A stretch of DNA of 64,000 nt, from the NCBI GenBank assembly GCA_963703085.1, contig OY969789.1, positions 124,001 through 188,000 on the forward strand, in the 5' to 3' direction. Each line of letters begins with the position of its first letter. Position 1 is the stretch's first letter. The stretch comes from DATAEG01 sp963703085 (GTDB taxonomy: Bacteria; Actinomycetota; Actinomycetes; Mycobacteriales; Jatrophihabitantaceae). The position numbers and the translations under genes were made by a program. Below the pieces are notes generated by a model. The model was given only the letters and a program-made list of their open reading frames with translations, did not search any database and was not told the DNA's origin. Below are positions 17,419 to 25,789 of the stretch, in pieces.

Positions 17419-19395
17419 ATGAGTGCGCCCGGAGGCCCGCCACCGAACGATCCATGGTCGTGGCAGGGCGGTGAGCAGCACTCCCCCAGCGAGTCCACCG
17501 AGCCGGAGCAGGCTGGCTCGGACGCGGCCGGCCAACCCGCCGGGGCGCCGGAGTCGCAGCCGAACGAGCAGCCGCCCGCGCCGCCGGCCGAGGCGCCCGG
17601 ACAGGCCGCGTGGGAGCAGCAATCGCAGGGCGCCGAGCAGCCCGACGCCGGGGCAGGCACCGCGCAATGGACGGGTCAGCCGTCCGGTCCGTACCCCGAG
17701 AGTTTCCCGCAAGCAGGTGACCCTGGTCAGGAGTTCGGCCGGCCCGACCCGGCGCAGCAGTCCTACGGCGGAGCCGACTCGGCGCAGCAGCCCTACGGTC
17801 AGCAACCGTACGGTCAGCAGGATTACAGCCAGCAGCCGTACGGTCAGCAGGATTACGGTCAGCAGGGGTACAGCCAGTCGGGCGGGGGCTACGCAGCGCA
17901 GCCCGGACAGGCGCCCTATTCGGATCCGGCGGCGACAGCCCAGTACGGGTTCGGGTCGGCGGCGACGGCTCAGCAGTATCCGGCCGCACAGGTCGGGTCC
18001 GGATGGCCTCAGCAGCCCCCGGCTGCCAAGAAGCGCAGCAAGACCCCGCTGATCCTCGCCATCGTCGTGGTGGTCGTGCTCGGCGGTCTAGCCGGCGGCT
18101 ATTTCGCATTCGTCCACAAGAGCAAGCCCAAGCTCACCTTCAATGGCAAGCAGATCGAGAATGCCGAGCAGATCCTGAGCGATGGGCAGAAGCAGGTCAA
18201 CGCCCAGGTGTCGACGAGGCATGGGGTGAAGAGCAACGACACGCGTTGCTACTTCGGCGTGCCCAAGACTCCGGCCAGTGGCGCCAAGAAGTCCGACATC
18301 AGCAACACGCTGCTGTGTGGGCCGGTGCTGTTCGTCGACGGCACGACGAGCCAGGCCTACCTGAGCTACAACATCAACCAGACCGGGTCGAAGAGCGGCA
18401 AGGTCGTGCTCGGGCTGTCCGAAACACCGGTGTCACCGAACCCGGCCGCGCCGCCCGGTGCGGTCGAGCTCAAGCGCCCGGACGGAACGTCCCCGCCGAG
18501 CAACAGCGGCAACCTGAAGGCGCCGGCACCGCCGACGGCGGACAAGGATGCCTTGGTCAATGCCGACCTCGGTCCGTCCCAGTCGGAGATGAAGCCGGCC
18601 CCGACCACTGCGGTGATGATCGGTGACACGTTCGGCATCCGGCTGAACACCATCGGGAAGGTCGACCGGTACGGCCGCGGCGACACCGCGCGCACCGCGC
18701 CCTCGGGCACGGATCTGATCGCGTTCACGTTCGAGGTCACCGACGGCGCCACCGACAAGTCGGCGGATACGGTCTCGGTCGGCGTCCAGATCGGCTCTGG
18801 CGAGCCGCGCAGCCTGCCGGGTCGCACGCCGGCTGTGATCGTCGCCGTTCCGTCCGGCGAAACAGCGACCCTGCTCATGGTGGACAGCGGTGTGACGCAG
18901 TCCCTGGCTTTGCCCTCCGGTGCCCGCGGCGCCAAGAACATCCTGATCAACGTCCGCGCGCACCTCAGCGCCACGGTCAACAAAGCCGGCAACTTCACCA
19001 TGAAGCTGCGCTCCGGCGGGCAGAGCGGCTCGTACACCGGCAGGTACACCTTCCAGAAGGTCGGCCTCTACGGCACCATCAGCGGGCGCCATCCGGCGGC
19101 GCAGAACGCCTACCTGTTCGCCTTCCTGACCTGGAAGAAGACCAGCGGCACCAAGGGCCCGTTCACCTCGTCGGGCGGCAACGGCCCGTTCGGCTTCCGG
19201 CTGGCCGAACTCTCGCTCGTGGCCGGCGGCCACACCTACAAGGCGAAGACGATCGGCACCACCACGGTGTTCGAGGTGCCGGCCACGATCACGTCAGGAA
19301 CCGTGGTCGTCGGCGGGCCGACCAAGCAACCGACCGGGACGATCGAGACCGTCACCCCGACGCTGCGGCTGCCCTTCGCCATCCCGGCCGGCTGA
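17419..19395 (+). CDS. Large Gln/Pro-rich single-pass membrane protein, function unknown
   Basis: A 658-residue protein. Residues 1-205 are low complexity: a Pro/Glu/Ala-rich start, then YGQQPYGQQDY-type repeats around residues 113-155, then Gly/Ala/Gln-rich sequence. A Lys/Arg-rich stop (AAKKRSKT) leads into one membrane segment at residues 209-232 (TPLILAIVVVVVLGGLAGGY). Residues 240-658 are therefore probably outside the cell. That part contains two cysteines in the TRCYFGVPK and LLCGPVLF segments, a Pro-rich hinge and a beta-rich C-terminal half. No family is recognised. The ATG start has GAGAGG 8 bases upstream. The layout resembles envelope proteins with a sticky cytoplasmic tail, but this is inference. 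Confidence 0.75.
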   Translation: MSAPGGPPPNDPWSWQGGEQHSPSESTEPEQAGSDAAGQPAGAPESQPNEQPPAPPAEAPGQAAWEQQSQGAEQPDAGAGTAQWTGQPSGPYPESFPQAGDPGQEFGRPDPAQQSYGGADSAQQPYGQQPYGQQDYSQQPYGQQDYGQQGYSQSGGGYAAQPGQAPYSDPAATAQYGFGSAATAQQYPAAQVGSGWPQQPPAAKKRSKTPLILAIVVVVVLGGLAGGYFAFVHKSKPKLTFNGKQIENAEQILSDGQKQVNAQVSTRHGVKSNDTRCYFGVPKTPASGAKKSDISNTLLCGPVLFVDGTTSQAYLSYNINQTGSKSGKVVLGLSETPVSPNPAAPPGAVELKRPDGTSPPSNSGNLKAPAPPTADKDALVNADLGPSQSEMKPAPTTAVMIGDTFGIRLNTIGKVDRYGRGDTARTAPSGTDLIAFTFEVTDGATDKSADTVSVGVQIGSGEPRSLPGRTPAVIVAVPSGETATLLMVDSGVTQSLALPSGARGAKNILINVRAHLSATVNKAGNFTMKLRSGGQSGSYTGRYTFQKVGLYGTISGRHPAAQNAYLFAFLTWKKTSGTKGPFTSSGGNGPFGFRLAELSLVAGGHTYKAKTIGTTTVFEVPATITSGTVVVGGPTKQPTGTIETVTPTLRLPFAIPAG

Positions 19396-19402
19396 TCCCG
19401 GG

Positions 19403-19422
19403 CGGTGCAGGGGCCAGCACCG
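19403..19422. terminator. Candidate hairpin between convergent genes
   Basis: CGGTGC (19403-19408) and GCACCG (19417-19422) form a 6-bp stem with an 8-base loop between the ends of the glutamine-rich protein gene and ctaB. There is no T-run, as is common in high-GC actinobacteria. It could end transcription from either side. Confidence 0.4.
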
Positions 19423-19437
19423 TTAGCGGCGTAGCCG

Positions 19438-20406
19438 TTAGCGGAGGAAGGTGTCGACCGCGATGGCCACGAAGATCAGGGCGAGGTAGCTGTTCGACAG
19501 ATGGAACAGCCGCATCGGCTTCGTCGGTAGCTGCCGCTTGGTGCCGCGATACAGCCGGTGCGCCTCGGCCAGCAGCACGGCGCCCGCCAGGGCCGCCACC
19601 ACGCCGTAGAGCCATCCGGTGGCCAGCGGCCACAGCAGCAGGGTGACGGCCACGGTCAGCCAGCTATAGATGAGGATCTGCCGCGCCACCACCAGCGGGG
19701 TGGCCACCACCGGCAGCATCGGAACACCCGCGCGGTCATAGTCCTCGCGGTACCGGATCGCCAGTGCCCAGAAGTGCGGCGGAGTCCAGAAGAAGACAAT
19801 CGCGAACATCACCACCGGTGCCCAGGCCAGCGAATCGGTCACTGCGGCCCAGCCGATCATCACCGGCATGCAGCCAGCCGCGCCGCCCCAGACGATGTTC
19901 TGCGACGTGCGCCGCTTGAGCACCATCGTGTAGACGACGACGTAGAAAGCAATTGCCAGCAGTGTGAGCGCGGCGGCCAGCCAGTTCGTCGCCAAGCCCA
20001 TGATCAGCACCGACACTGCACCGAGCACCAGGCCGAACCTGAGTGCGCTGCGTGGGGTGACCTCGTGCCGGGCCAGCGGCCGGCGGCCGGTGCGGCGCAT
20101 GATCGCGTCGATGTCGCGGTCGATGTAGCAGTTCAATGCATTGGCACTGCCGGCGGCGAGGGTGCCGCCGACCAGGGTGGCCAGCACGACCGTCCACCGC
20201 GGCAGGCCGCCGGCCGCGAGGATCATCGCCGGCAGCGTGGTGACGAGCAACAGCTCGATGATCCGCGGCTTGGTGAGCGCGACGTAGGCACTCAGCCGGC
20301 GCCGCCACTCCGGCCGCTCAGCTACGCCGCGGCGTCGGGCCGGCGCCGCGGCGGGAGCGTCTCCGGTCCGCCCGCCGGCGGCCGGCGCCACGGGCGTCTG
20401 CGTCAC
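19438..20406 (-). CDS. ctaB: Protoheme IX farnesyltransferase (heme O synthase) CtaB
   Basis: A 322-residue UbiA-type prenyltransferase that makes heme O, the substrate of CtaA. The polyprenyl-diphosphate/Mg motif is NALNCYIDRDIDAIMRRTGRRPL and the second motif is RYREDYDRAGVPMLPV. Eight to nine hydrophobic helices are visible. The N-terminal 35 residues are Ala/Gly/Arg-rich and variable. ctaA and ctaB are on opposite strands about 4 kb apart. The gene ends next to a possible bidirectional hairpin at 19403-19422. Confidence 0.95.
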   Translation of the reverse strand: MTQTPVAPAAGGRTGDAPAAAPARRRGVAERPEWRRRLSAYVALTKPRIIELLLVTTLPAMILAAGGLPRWTVVLATLVGGTLAAGSANALNCYIDRDIDAIMRRTGRRPLARHEVTPRSALRFGLVLGAVSVLIMGLATNWLAAALTLLAIAFYVVVYTMVLKRRTSQNIVWGGAAGCMPVMIGWAAVTDSLAWAPVVMFAIVFFWTPPHFWALAIRYREDYDRAGVPMLPVVATPLVVARQILIYSWLTVAVTLLLWPLATGWLYGVVAALAGAVLLAEAHRLYRGTKRQLPTKPMRLFHLSNSYLALIFVAIAVDTFLR

Positions 20407-20448
20407 GCCCTCAGGGTATCTCCCAGGGCTGTGTCGACCCGACCGGCG

Positions 20449-21747
20449 TCAGGGCGCACCGGTCACCGCCTCGGCGACGCGGTGATCGGGTGCGGCGGAC
20501 CCGGCCGGTGCGGTGCCGAGCTGGCGCCAGACCGGACGGACCGCCGGGAGCAACGTGGCCAGGAGATACAGCCCGCCGGCGATCGACAGCGCGACGGTCA
20601 GCGTGGTCCACGAGATGAGCCAGCCGGCCAGCAACGAGCCGAGTGGCATGCCGGCCCAGCACAGCGCGTCGAGACCGCCAAGGACCCGGGTGCGCAGTTC
20701 GACCGGGATCCGCTCGTACATGGTGGCGCCGAGGATCGGGTTCAGCGCACCGGCCCCGATCCCGCCCAGGAAGACCACCACCGCGACCGCGGCGAGGTGG
20801 TGCCCGGCGAACGCGATGACCGCGAACCGGGGCGCGCCGACCGCCAGGAAGGCGATGAGATAGCTCTGATACCGCGGCAGCCGGCTCCCCCACAGCGCCC
20901 ACAGCCCGTTGCCGATGAGCGCTCCGGTCCCGAACGTGCCACCGACTACTCCGAGGGCCACCGCCGACCCCTGTACGTCGTGCGCCCACACCGGCGCCAG
21001 CACCGCACTCATCGCCTGATCGAGGAGATTGGTCACCAGCACCATCGCCGCAATGGCGCGCAGCAGCGGATTCGCAGCCACCCAACGCATTCCCTCGACG
21101 ATCAGGCCCAGGTATCCCTTGCCGTCCGGGTCGTGCTCGGCGGCGGTGAGCCGGTCGAGGCCGGGAACCCGGACCCACCCGCCGACCAGCACGGCGGCGG
21201 CCAGGAACGTGACGGCATCCACGTACAGCACGTTCGACGCGCCCATCAGTCCGATCAGCACGCCACCGAGCGCGGCGCCGAGCAGGCCGGCCAGCCGGAA
21301 GGCCCCGTCCACGATCGCCAGCGAGCGGTCCATCGAGGCACCGGCATGCTCGATCGTGGCCGGGGTCATCGCGGTATCGGCGTTGGCCGCGAGGCCCTGC
21401 GCCGCTCCCGAGGCCGCCACCAGCACCAGCAGCGCGGCGAACGGCAGGCCCACGCTGCGCAACAGACTGGGTACCGCCCCGACGCTCACGGCGGCGAACC
21501 CGCTGGCCAGGACGCTCATCCGCCGCGCCCCGAACCGGTCCACCAGGGGACCACTCAAACCCTGGACCAGGACCAGCGGGGTGATCTCGGCGAACCCGAC
21601 GAGGCCGGTGCGCGTCGCGCTGCCGGAGGTGACCAGGACCAGCCAGGGCAGGGCCAGTGCCGACATCCGGCTGCCGGTCATCGTGATCGCCTTGGCCGTG
21701 ACGAGCGCCGCCAAGGGTCCGCGCGAAGCGGAAGGCGCCCGGCTCAT
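20449..21747 (-). CDS. MFS transporter (probable efflux protein)
   Basis: A 432-residue major facilitator with about twelve hydrophobic helices. The loop 2-3 motif is PLVDRFGARRMSVLA, a MFS motif A variant, and the early AKAITMTGSRMSALALPWLVL and DGAFRLAGLLGAALGG segments match MFS_3-type exporters. Its ATG overlaps the stop of the ArsR-type regulator gene by 4 bases, so both are translated together and should share the palindromic operator upstream. Such regulator-exporter pairs usually respond to a toxic compound or drug; the compound cannot be named. Confidence 0.9.
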   Translation of the reverse strand: MSRAPSASRGPLAALVTAKAITMTGSRMSALALPWLVLVTSGSATRTGLVGFAEITPLVLVQGLSGPLVDRFGARRMSVLASGFAAVSVGAVPSLLRSVGLPFAALLVLVAASGAAQGLAANADTAMTPATIEHAGASMDRSLAIVDGAFRLAGLLGAALGGVLIGLMGASNVLYVDAVTFLAAAVLVGGWVRVPGLDRLTAAEHDPDGKGYLGLIVEGMRWVAANPLLRAIAAMVLVTNLLDQAMSAVLAPVWAHDVQGSAVALGVVGGTFGTGALIGNGLWALWGSRLPRYQSYLIAFLAVGAPRFAVIAFAGHHLAAVAVVVFLGGIGAGALNPILGATMYERIPVELRTRVLGGLDALCWAGMPLGSLLAGWLISWTTLTVALSIAGGLYLLATLLPAVRPVWRQLGTAPAGSAAPDHRVAEAVTGAP

Positions 21748-22343
21748 CGGCGTCGATCGGCGACGTGCGGCAGCACCTGCACCTGCACGGCGATGTCCTC
21801 CGCCCCCTTAGCCGCTGGTTGGTCCCGGGTCAGCTGCATCCAGCGATCGAGCACGGCATTGAGCTCCTCGCCGAGCTGCTGGGCTTGACCGGCGGTGAGG
21901 CGCAGGTTGCGGTCGCTCAGCGTGGTCGCGCGCTGCCAGCGCGTCGGCAGCCAGGCCATCCGGTGGCCGATCTCCCGGATCCGCGCGGCGTACAGGTCGG
22001 CAATCACCCGCAGGTATGCCGAGCCGACCAGCCGGTCCTCCTCCGTCGGGTGGACCGGCATCTGGTAGTCGGACAGCTCATGTTCGGCGCGCCACCAGCG
22101 CTCGCGTCCGGCGGATTCCAGTTCGGAGACCAGCCCGAACCGAGCCAACTGACGGAGGTGATAGCTCGTCGAACCGCTCGACTCGCCGACTATTTCGCCC
22201 AGCTTCGTCGCCGTGGACGGACCGGCCTGGCGTAACTGGCCGAGCAGGCGCAACCGCAGTGGATGGGCCACCGCCTTCAATGCATCTGTGCTCAGCTCCA
22301 CCTTCCGAGGTGGCTGGCCGGCGGGCAGATCTGGGGGCGTCAT
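21744..22343 (-). CDS. ArsR-family winged-helix regulator of the MFS gene
   Basis: A 199-residue regulator starting MTPPDLPAGQPPRKVELSTD. The winged helix at about residues 18-85 includes DALKAVAHPLRLRLLGQLR and GSTSYHLRQLARFGLVSEL, the usual ArsR/HTH_20 pattern. The C-terminal half is helical with no metal-binding cysteines, so it probably senses an organic ligand. The ATG at 22343 is favoured because the operator begins only 4 bases upstream and the sequence TATCTT inside it ends 6 bases before the ATG, as a -10 box for a leaderless mRNA. Autorepression is inferred from this overlap. Confidence 0.88.
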   Translation of the reverse strand: MTPPDLPAGQPPRKVELSTDALKAVAHPLRLRLLGQLRQAGPSTATKLGEIVGESSGSTSYHLRQLARFGLVSELESAGRERWWRAEHELSDYQMPVHPTEEDRLVGSAYLRVIADLYAARIREIGHRMAWLPTRWQRATTLSDRNLRLTAGQAQQLGEELNAVLDRWMQLTRDQPAAKGAEDIAVQVQVLPHVADRRR

Positions 22344-22346
22344 GAC

Positions 22347-22376
22347 GCAAAGATATCTTTGCAAAGATATCTTTGC
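22347..22376. promoter_or_regulatory. Double palindromic operator overlapping the arsR-MFS promoter
   Basis: Two copies of the perfect 16-base palindrome GCAAAGATATCTTTGC (22347-22362 and 22361-22376) overlap by two bases, making a 30-base sequence that is itself a perfect palindrome. It is AT-rich in a GC-rich region and lies immediately upstream of the regulator ATG. The -10-like TATCTT lies within the copy nearer the gene. Two dimers could bind side by side, spaced 14 bases apart. The natural reader is the ArsR-type protein encoded next to it. Confidence 0.85.
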
Positions 22377-22517
22377 AAGACCCGGCGGACCTGGCGGTTA
22401 CCCCCGGGCGTCACGCTGCCAAAGTTTTGGCTGCACTCCGGTACGGCACCCGGCAGCGGTGGCTAGGCTCGTGGGGACGAGAGCGTTACCGGCGAGCTGT
22501 GCAGAGGAAGTGCGAGC

Positions 22518-24641
22518 GTGGCAATCAAGGACCCCGCCCAGATCGAGCAGACCCATCCCAAGTGGTGGACTGACCTCGATACCAAGGCGGTGGACACGGC
22601 GCGGCTGCTCGCCGCGGATGCGGTGCAAAAGGTCGGCAACGGCCATCCCGGGACAGCCATGAGCCTCGCTCCGCTGGCCTACCTGCTCTACCAACGCATC
22701 ATGCGCCACGACCCGGCTGACCCGACCTGGATCGGCCGGGACCGGTTCGTGCTGTCCAACGGGCACTCGTCACTCACCCAGTACTGCCAGCTCTACCTGT
22801 CCGGGTACGGGCTACAGCTGTCCGATCTGGAGTCCCTGCGTACCTGGGGCTCGCTCACCCCCGGACACCCGGAGTACGGCCACACGCTCGGTGTCGAGGT
22901 GACCACTGGTCCGCTCGGTCAGGGTGTGGGCAACGGCGTGGGCATGGCGATGGCTGCCCGGCGCGAACGCGGCCTGTTCGATCCGGACGCGGAGCCCGGC
23001 ACCTCCCCGTTCGACCACCACATCTACGTGATCTGTGGCGACGGCTGCCTGGAGGAGGGTGTCTCCAGCGAAGCGTCCAGCTTGGCCGGCCACCAGCAGC
23101 TCGGCAACCTCACCCTGATCTACGACGACAACCACATCTCCATCGAGGACGACACCAACGTCGCGTTCTCCGAGGACGTCGCCGCGCGGTACAAGGCCTA
23201 TGGCTGGCACACCCAGTTCGTCGACTCCGGGGAAGACGTCGTCGCCCTCGAGGCGGCGTTGAAGGCAGCCAAGCGGGAGACGAGCAGGCCGTCGCTGATC
23301 GTGGTGCGCACCATCATCGGCTGGCCGGCACCGACCCTGCAGAACACCGGCAAGGCCCACGGCGCGGCCCTCGGCGAGGACGAGATCCGCAAGACGAAGG
23401 AAATTCTCGGCTTCGACCCGGACGTGCACTTCGCGGTCGCCGCAGACGTGCTGGCGCACACCCGCGAGGTGCTGGAGCGGGGCGTGGCCGCACACGCCGA
23501 GTGGCAAGAGGGATACGAGGCGTGGCGCACGGCCAACAAGAAGCAGGCCGCACTGCTCGACCGGATGGCCACCCGGTCATTGCCGGACGGATGGGCCGAC
23601 GCGCTGCCCACCTGGCCGACCGAGAAGGACGGCGCGTCGAACTCCGTGCCCACCCGGGCCGCGTCGGGCAAGATCGTGACCGCTCTGGCCGACGTCCTGC
23701 CCGAACTGTGGGGTGGCAGCGCCGACCTGGCCGAGAGCAACAACACGACGATGGAGGGCCAGCCCAGCTTCGTCCCGGCCGAACGCCAGACCAAAATGTG
23801 GCCCGGCGGGCCGTACGGCCGGACGCTGCACTTCGGCATCCGCGAGCACGCGATGGGTTCGATCATGAACGGCATCACGGTGCATGGCGGGTTGCGGGTC
23901 TACGGCGGCACCTTCCTCGTCTTCAGCGATTACATGCGCCCGCCGGTGCGCCTAGCTGCGCTGATGAAACTGCCCACCATCTACGTCTGGACGCACGACT
24001 CGATCGGTCTCGGCGGGGACGGACCGACCCATCAGCCGATCGAGCACCTCGCCGCCCTGCGGGCGATCCCGGGGCTGGACGTGGTGCGCCCTGCGGACGC
24101 CAATGAGACCGCGGTCGCCTGGCGCACGGTGCTGGAGCACACCGACCGGCCGGCCGCGCTGGCGCTGTCCCGGCAGGGGTTGCCGGTGCTCGATGCCGCC
24201 AAGGCCGAAGGCGCCGCTCGGGGCGGCTACATCCTGGAGGAGGCGTCGACCGCTTCCCCGGAACTCATCCTGATCGCTACCGGGTCCGAAGTCGGCCTGG
24301 CGATCACCGCGCGAGAACGCCTGGAAGCCGACGGTACCCCGACCCGGGTCGTGTCGATGCCGTGCTTCGAGTGGTTCGACGCGCAGGACGCCTCCTATCG
24401 CCAGCAGGTCCTGCCGCCCAATGTGCACGCCCGGGTGAGCGTCGAAGCAGGCGTTCCGCAGGGCTGGCGCGAGCTCGTCGGCGAGGCCGGCGAAATGGTC
24501 TCGATCAACCACTTCGGCGCCAGCGCAGAGGGGTCGGTGCTGTTCGAGCAGTTCGGCTTCACCCCCGATCGCGTCGTCGCCGCTGCACACGCCACGCTCT
24601 CCAAGGTCGGGGCCGTCGGCGACACCACTACCGGCAACTAG
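22518..24641 (+). CDS. tkt: Transketolase
   Basis: A 707-residue transketolase of normal length. The thiamine-diphosphate site is GDGCLEEGVSSEASSLAGHQ with the Mg ligand pair in YDDNHISIEDD. GHPGTAMSLAPLAYLL near the N terminus, the catalytic His in HGAALGEDE and GIREHAMGSIMNGI are present. It moves two-carbon units between sugar phosphates in the non-oxidative pentose-phosphate pathway. The GTG start follows GAGGAAG at a suitable distance; TAGGCT at 22464-22469 could be the -10 of the operon promoter. It leads the tkt-tal-pgi-zwf-opcA-pgl operon. Confidence 0.97.
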   Translation: MAIKDPAQIEQTHPKWWTDLDTKAVDTARLLAADAVQKVGNGHPGTAMSLAPLAYLLYQRIMRHDPADPTWIGRDRFVLSNGHSSLTQYCQLYLSGYGLQLSDLESLRTWGSLTPGHPEYGHTLGVEVTTGPLGQGVGNGVGMAMAARRERGLFDPDAEPGTSPFDHHIYVICGDGCLEEGVSSEASSLAGHQQLGNLTLIYDDNHISIEDDTNVAFSEDVAARYKAYGWHTQFVDSGEDVVALEAALKAAKRETSRPSLIVVRTIIGWPAPTLQNTGKAHGAALGEDEIRKTKEILGFDPDVHFAVAADVLAHTREVLERGVAAHAEWQEGYEAWRTANKKQAALLDRMATRSLPDGWADALPTWPTEKDGASNSVPTRAASGKIVTALADVLPELWGGSADLAESNNTTMEGQPSFVPAERQTKMWPGGPYGRTLHFGIREHAMGSIMNGITVHGGLRVYGGTFLVFSDYMRPPVRLAALMKLPTIYVWTHDSIGLGGDGPTHQPIEHLAALRAIPGLDVVRPADANETAVAWRTVLEHTDRPAALALSRQGLPVLDAAKAEGAARGGYILEEASTASPELILIATGSEVGLAITARERLEADGTPTRVVSMPCFEWFDAQDASYRQQVLPPNVHARVSVEAGVPQGWRELVGEAGEMVSINHFGASAEGSVLFEQFGFTPDRVVAAAHATLSKVGAVGDTTTGN

Positions 24642-24676
24642 TCCACCAGCTCGATCACGCTAGGAATGAGGACACC

Positions 24677-25789
24677 ATGAGTGACGCATTGGCCGACCTT
24701 TCGGCGCAGGGCGTATCCATTTGGCTCGACGACATCAGCCGGGAGCGGCTGAACTCGGGCAACCTGGCCAAGCTGGTCAGCGAGAAGCACGTCGTGGGCG
24801 TCACCAGCAACCCGACGATCTTCCAGAAGGCCATGGAGAAGGGCGAGGCCTACGACAGCCAGTTCCGTGACCTGGCAGTGCGCGGAGTCTCGCTGGAAGA
24901 GTCGGTGCGGTTGCTGACCGCGTACGACATCCGGTGGGCCTGCGACGTGCTGCGACCGGTCTTCGACGCCACCAACGGCCAGGACGGCCGGGTCTCCCTC
25001 GAGGTGGATCCGCGCATCGCGCACGACTCCGAGAAGACCAGCGCGGAAGCACTCGCGCTCTGGTGGCTGGTCGACCGGCCGAACGTCATGATCAAGATCC
25101 CGGCAACGCCCGAAGGGCTGCCGGCGATCACCGCCGCCACTGCGGCCGGGGTGAGCGTCAACGTCACGCTGATCTTCGGCATCCAGCGCTACCAAGAGGT
25201 GATCGACGCCTACCTCTCCGGTCTGGAGCAGGCCAAGGAGCGCGGCTTCACGCTGTCGACGATCCGCTCGGTGGCGTCGTTCTTCGTCTCCCGGGTGGAC
25301 ACCGAGATCGACGCGCGGCTGGAGAAGATCGGCTCGGACGACGCGCTCGCGCTGCGCGGCAAGGCCGGCATCGCCAACGCGCGGCTGGCCTACGAGCAGT
25401 TCGAGCGATCGCTGGCCGACCAGCGCTGGGCCACGCTGCAGCAGGCCGGTGCCAACCCGCAGCGCCCGCTGTGGGCGTCGACCGGGGTGAAGAACCCGGA
25501 GTACGACGACACCATGTACGTCACGCAGCTGGTCGCCCCGCACACCGTCAACACGATGCCGGAGCCCACGCTCGACGCGGTTGCCGACCACGGGGTCATC
25601 TCCGGCGCCACGGGCAACACCGGCTACGACGACGCACGGGCGCTGTTCGGGCAGCTGGACGCGCTCGGCGTGAGCATCGACGACGTGACGCACCAGCTCG
25701 AGATGGAAGGCGTGCAGAAGTTCGAGGATGCCTGGACGCAGTTGAGTGAAGGTGCGCAGGGCCAGCTCGACGCGGCCGCCTCGAAGTGA
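24677..25789 (+). CDS. tal: Transaldolase
   Basis: A 370-residue transaldolase of the long actinobacterial/cyanobacterial subfamily. The Schiff-base lysine is Lys140 in NVMIKIPATPEGLPA. GVTSNPTIFQKAM and NVTLIFGIQRYQEVI are family blocks. It exchanges three-carbon units between sedoheptulose-7-P and glyceraldehyde-3-P. The ATG start has GAGGA just upstream; a longer reading upstream would only extend into the end of tkt. The stop overlaps the GTG of pgi by 4 bases. Confidence 0.96.
   Translation: MSDALADLSAQGVSIWLDDISRERLNSGNLAKLVSEKHVVGVTSNPTIFQKAMEKGEAYDSQFRDLAVRGVSLEESVRLLTAYDIRWACDVLRPVFDATNGQDGRVSLEVDPRIAHDSEKTSAEALALWWLVDRPNVMIKIPATPEGLPAITAATAAGVSVNVTLIFGIQRYQEVIDAYLSGLEQAKERGFTLSTIRSVASFFVSRVDTEIDARLEKIGSDDALALRGKAGIANARLAYEQFERSLADQRWATLQQAGANPQRPLWASTGVKNPEYDDTMYVTQLVAPHTVNTMPEPTLDAVADHGVISGATGNTGYDDARALFGQLDALGVSIDDVTHQLEMEGVQKFEDAWTQLSEGAQGQLDAAASK

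Noticed and set aside
19558..21888. 776-codon open frame on the plus strand
   Set aside because: It is complementary to ctaB and the MFS gene and is rich in His, Arg, Gln and Gly with no recognisable domain. It is a high-GC antisense frame.
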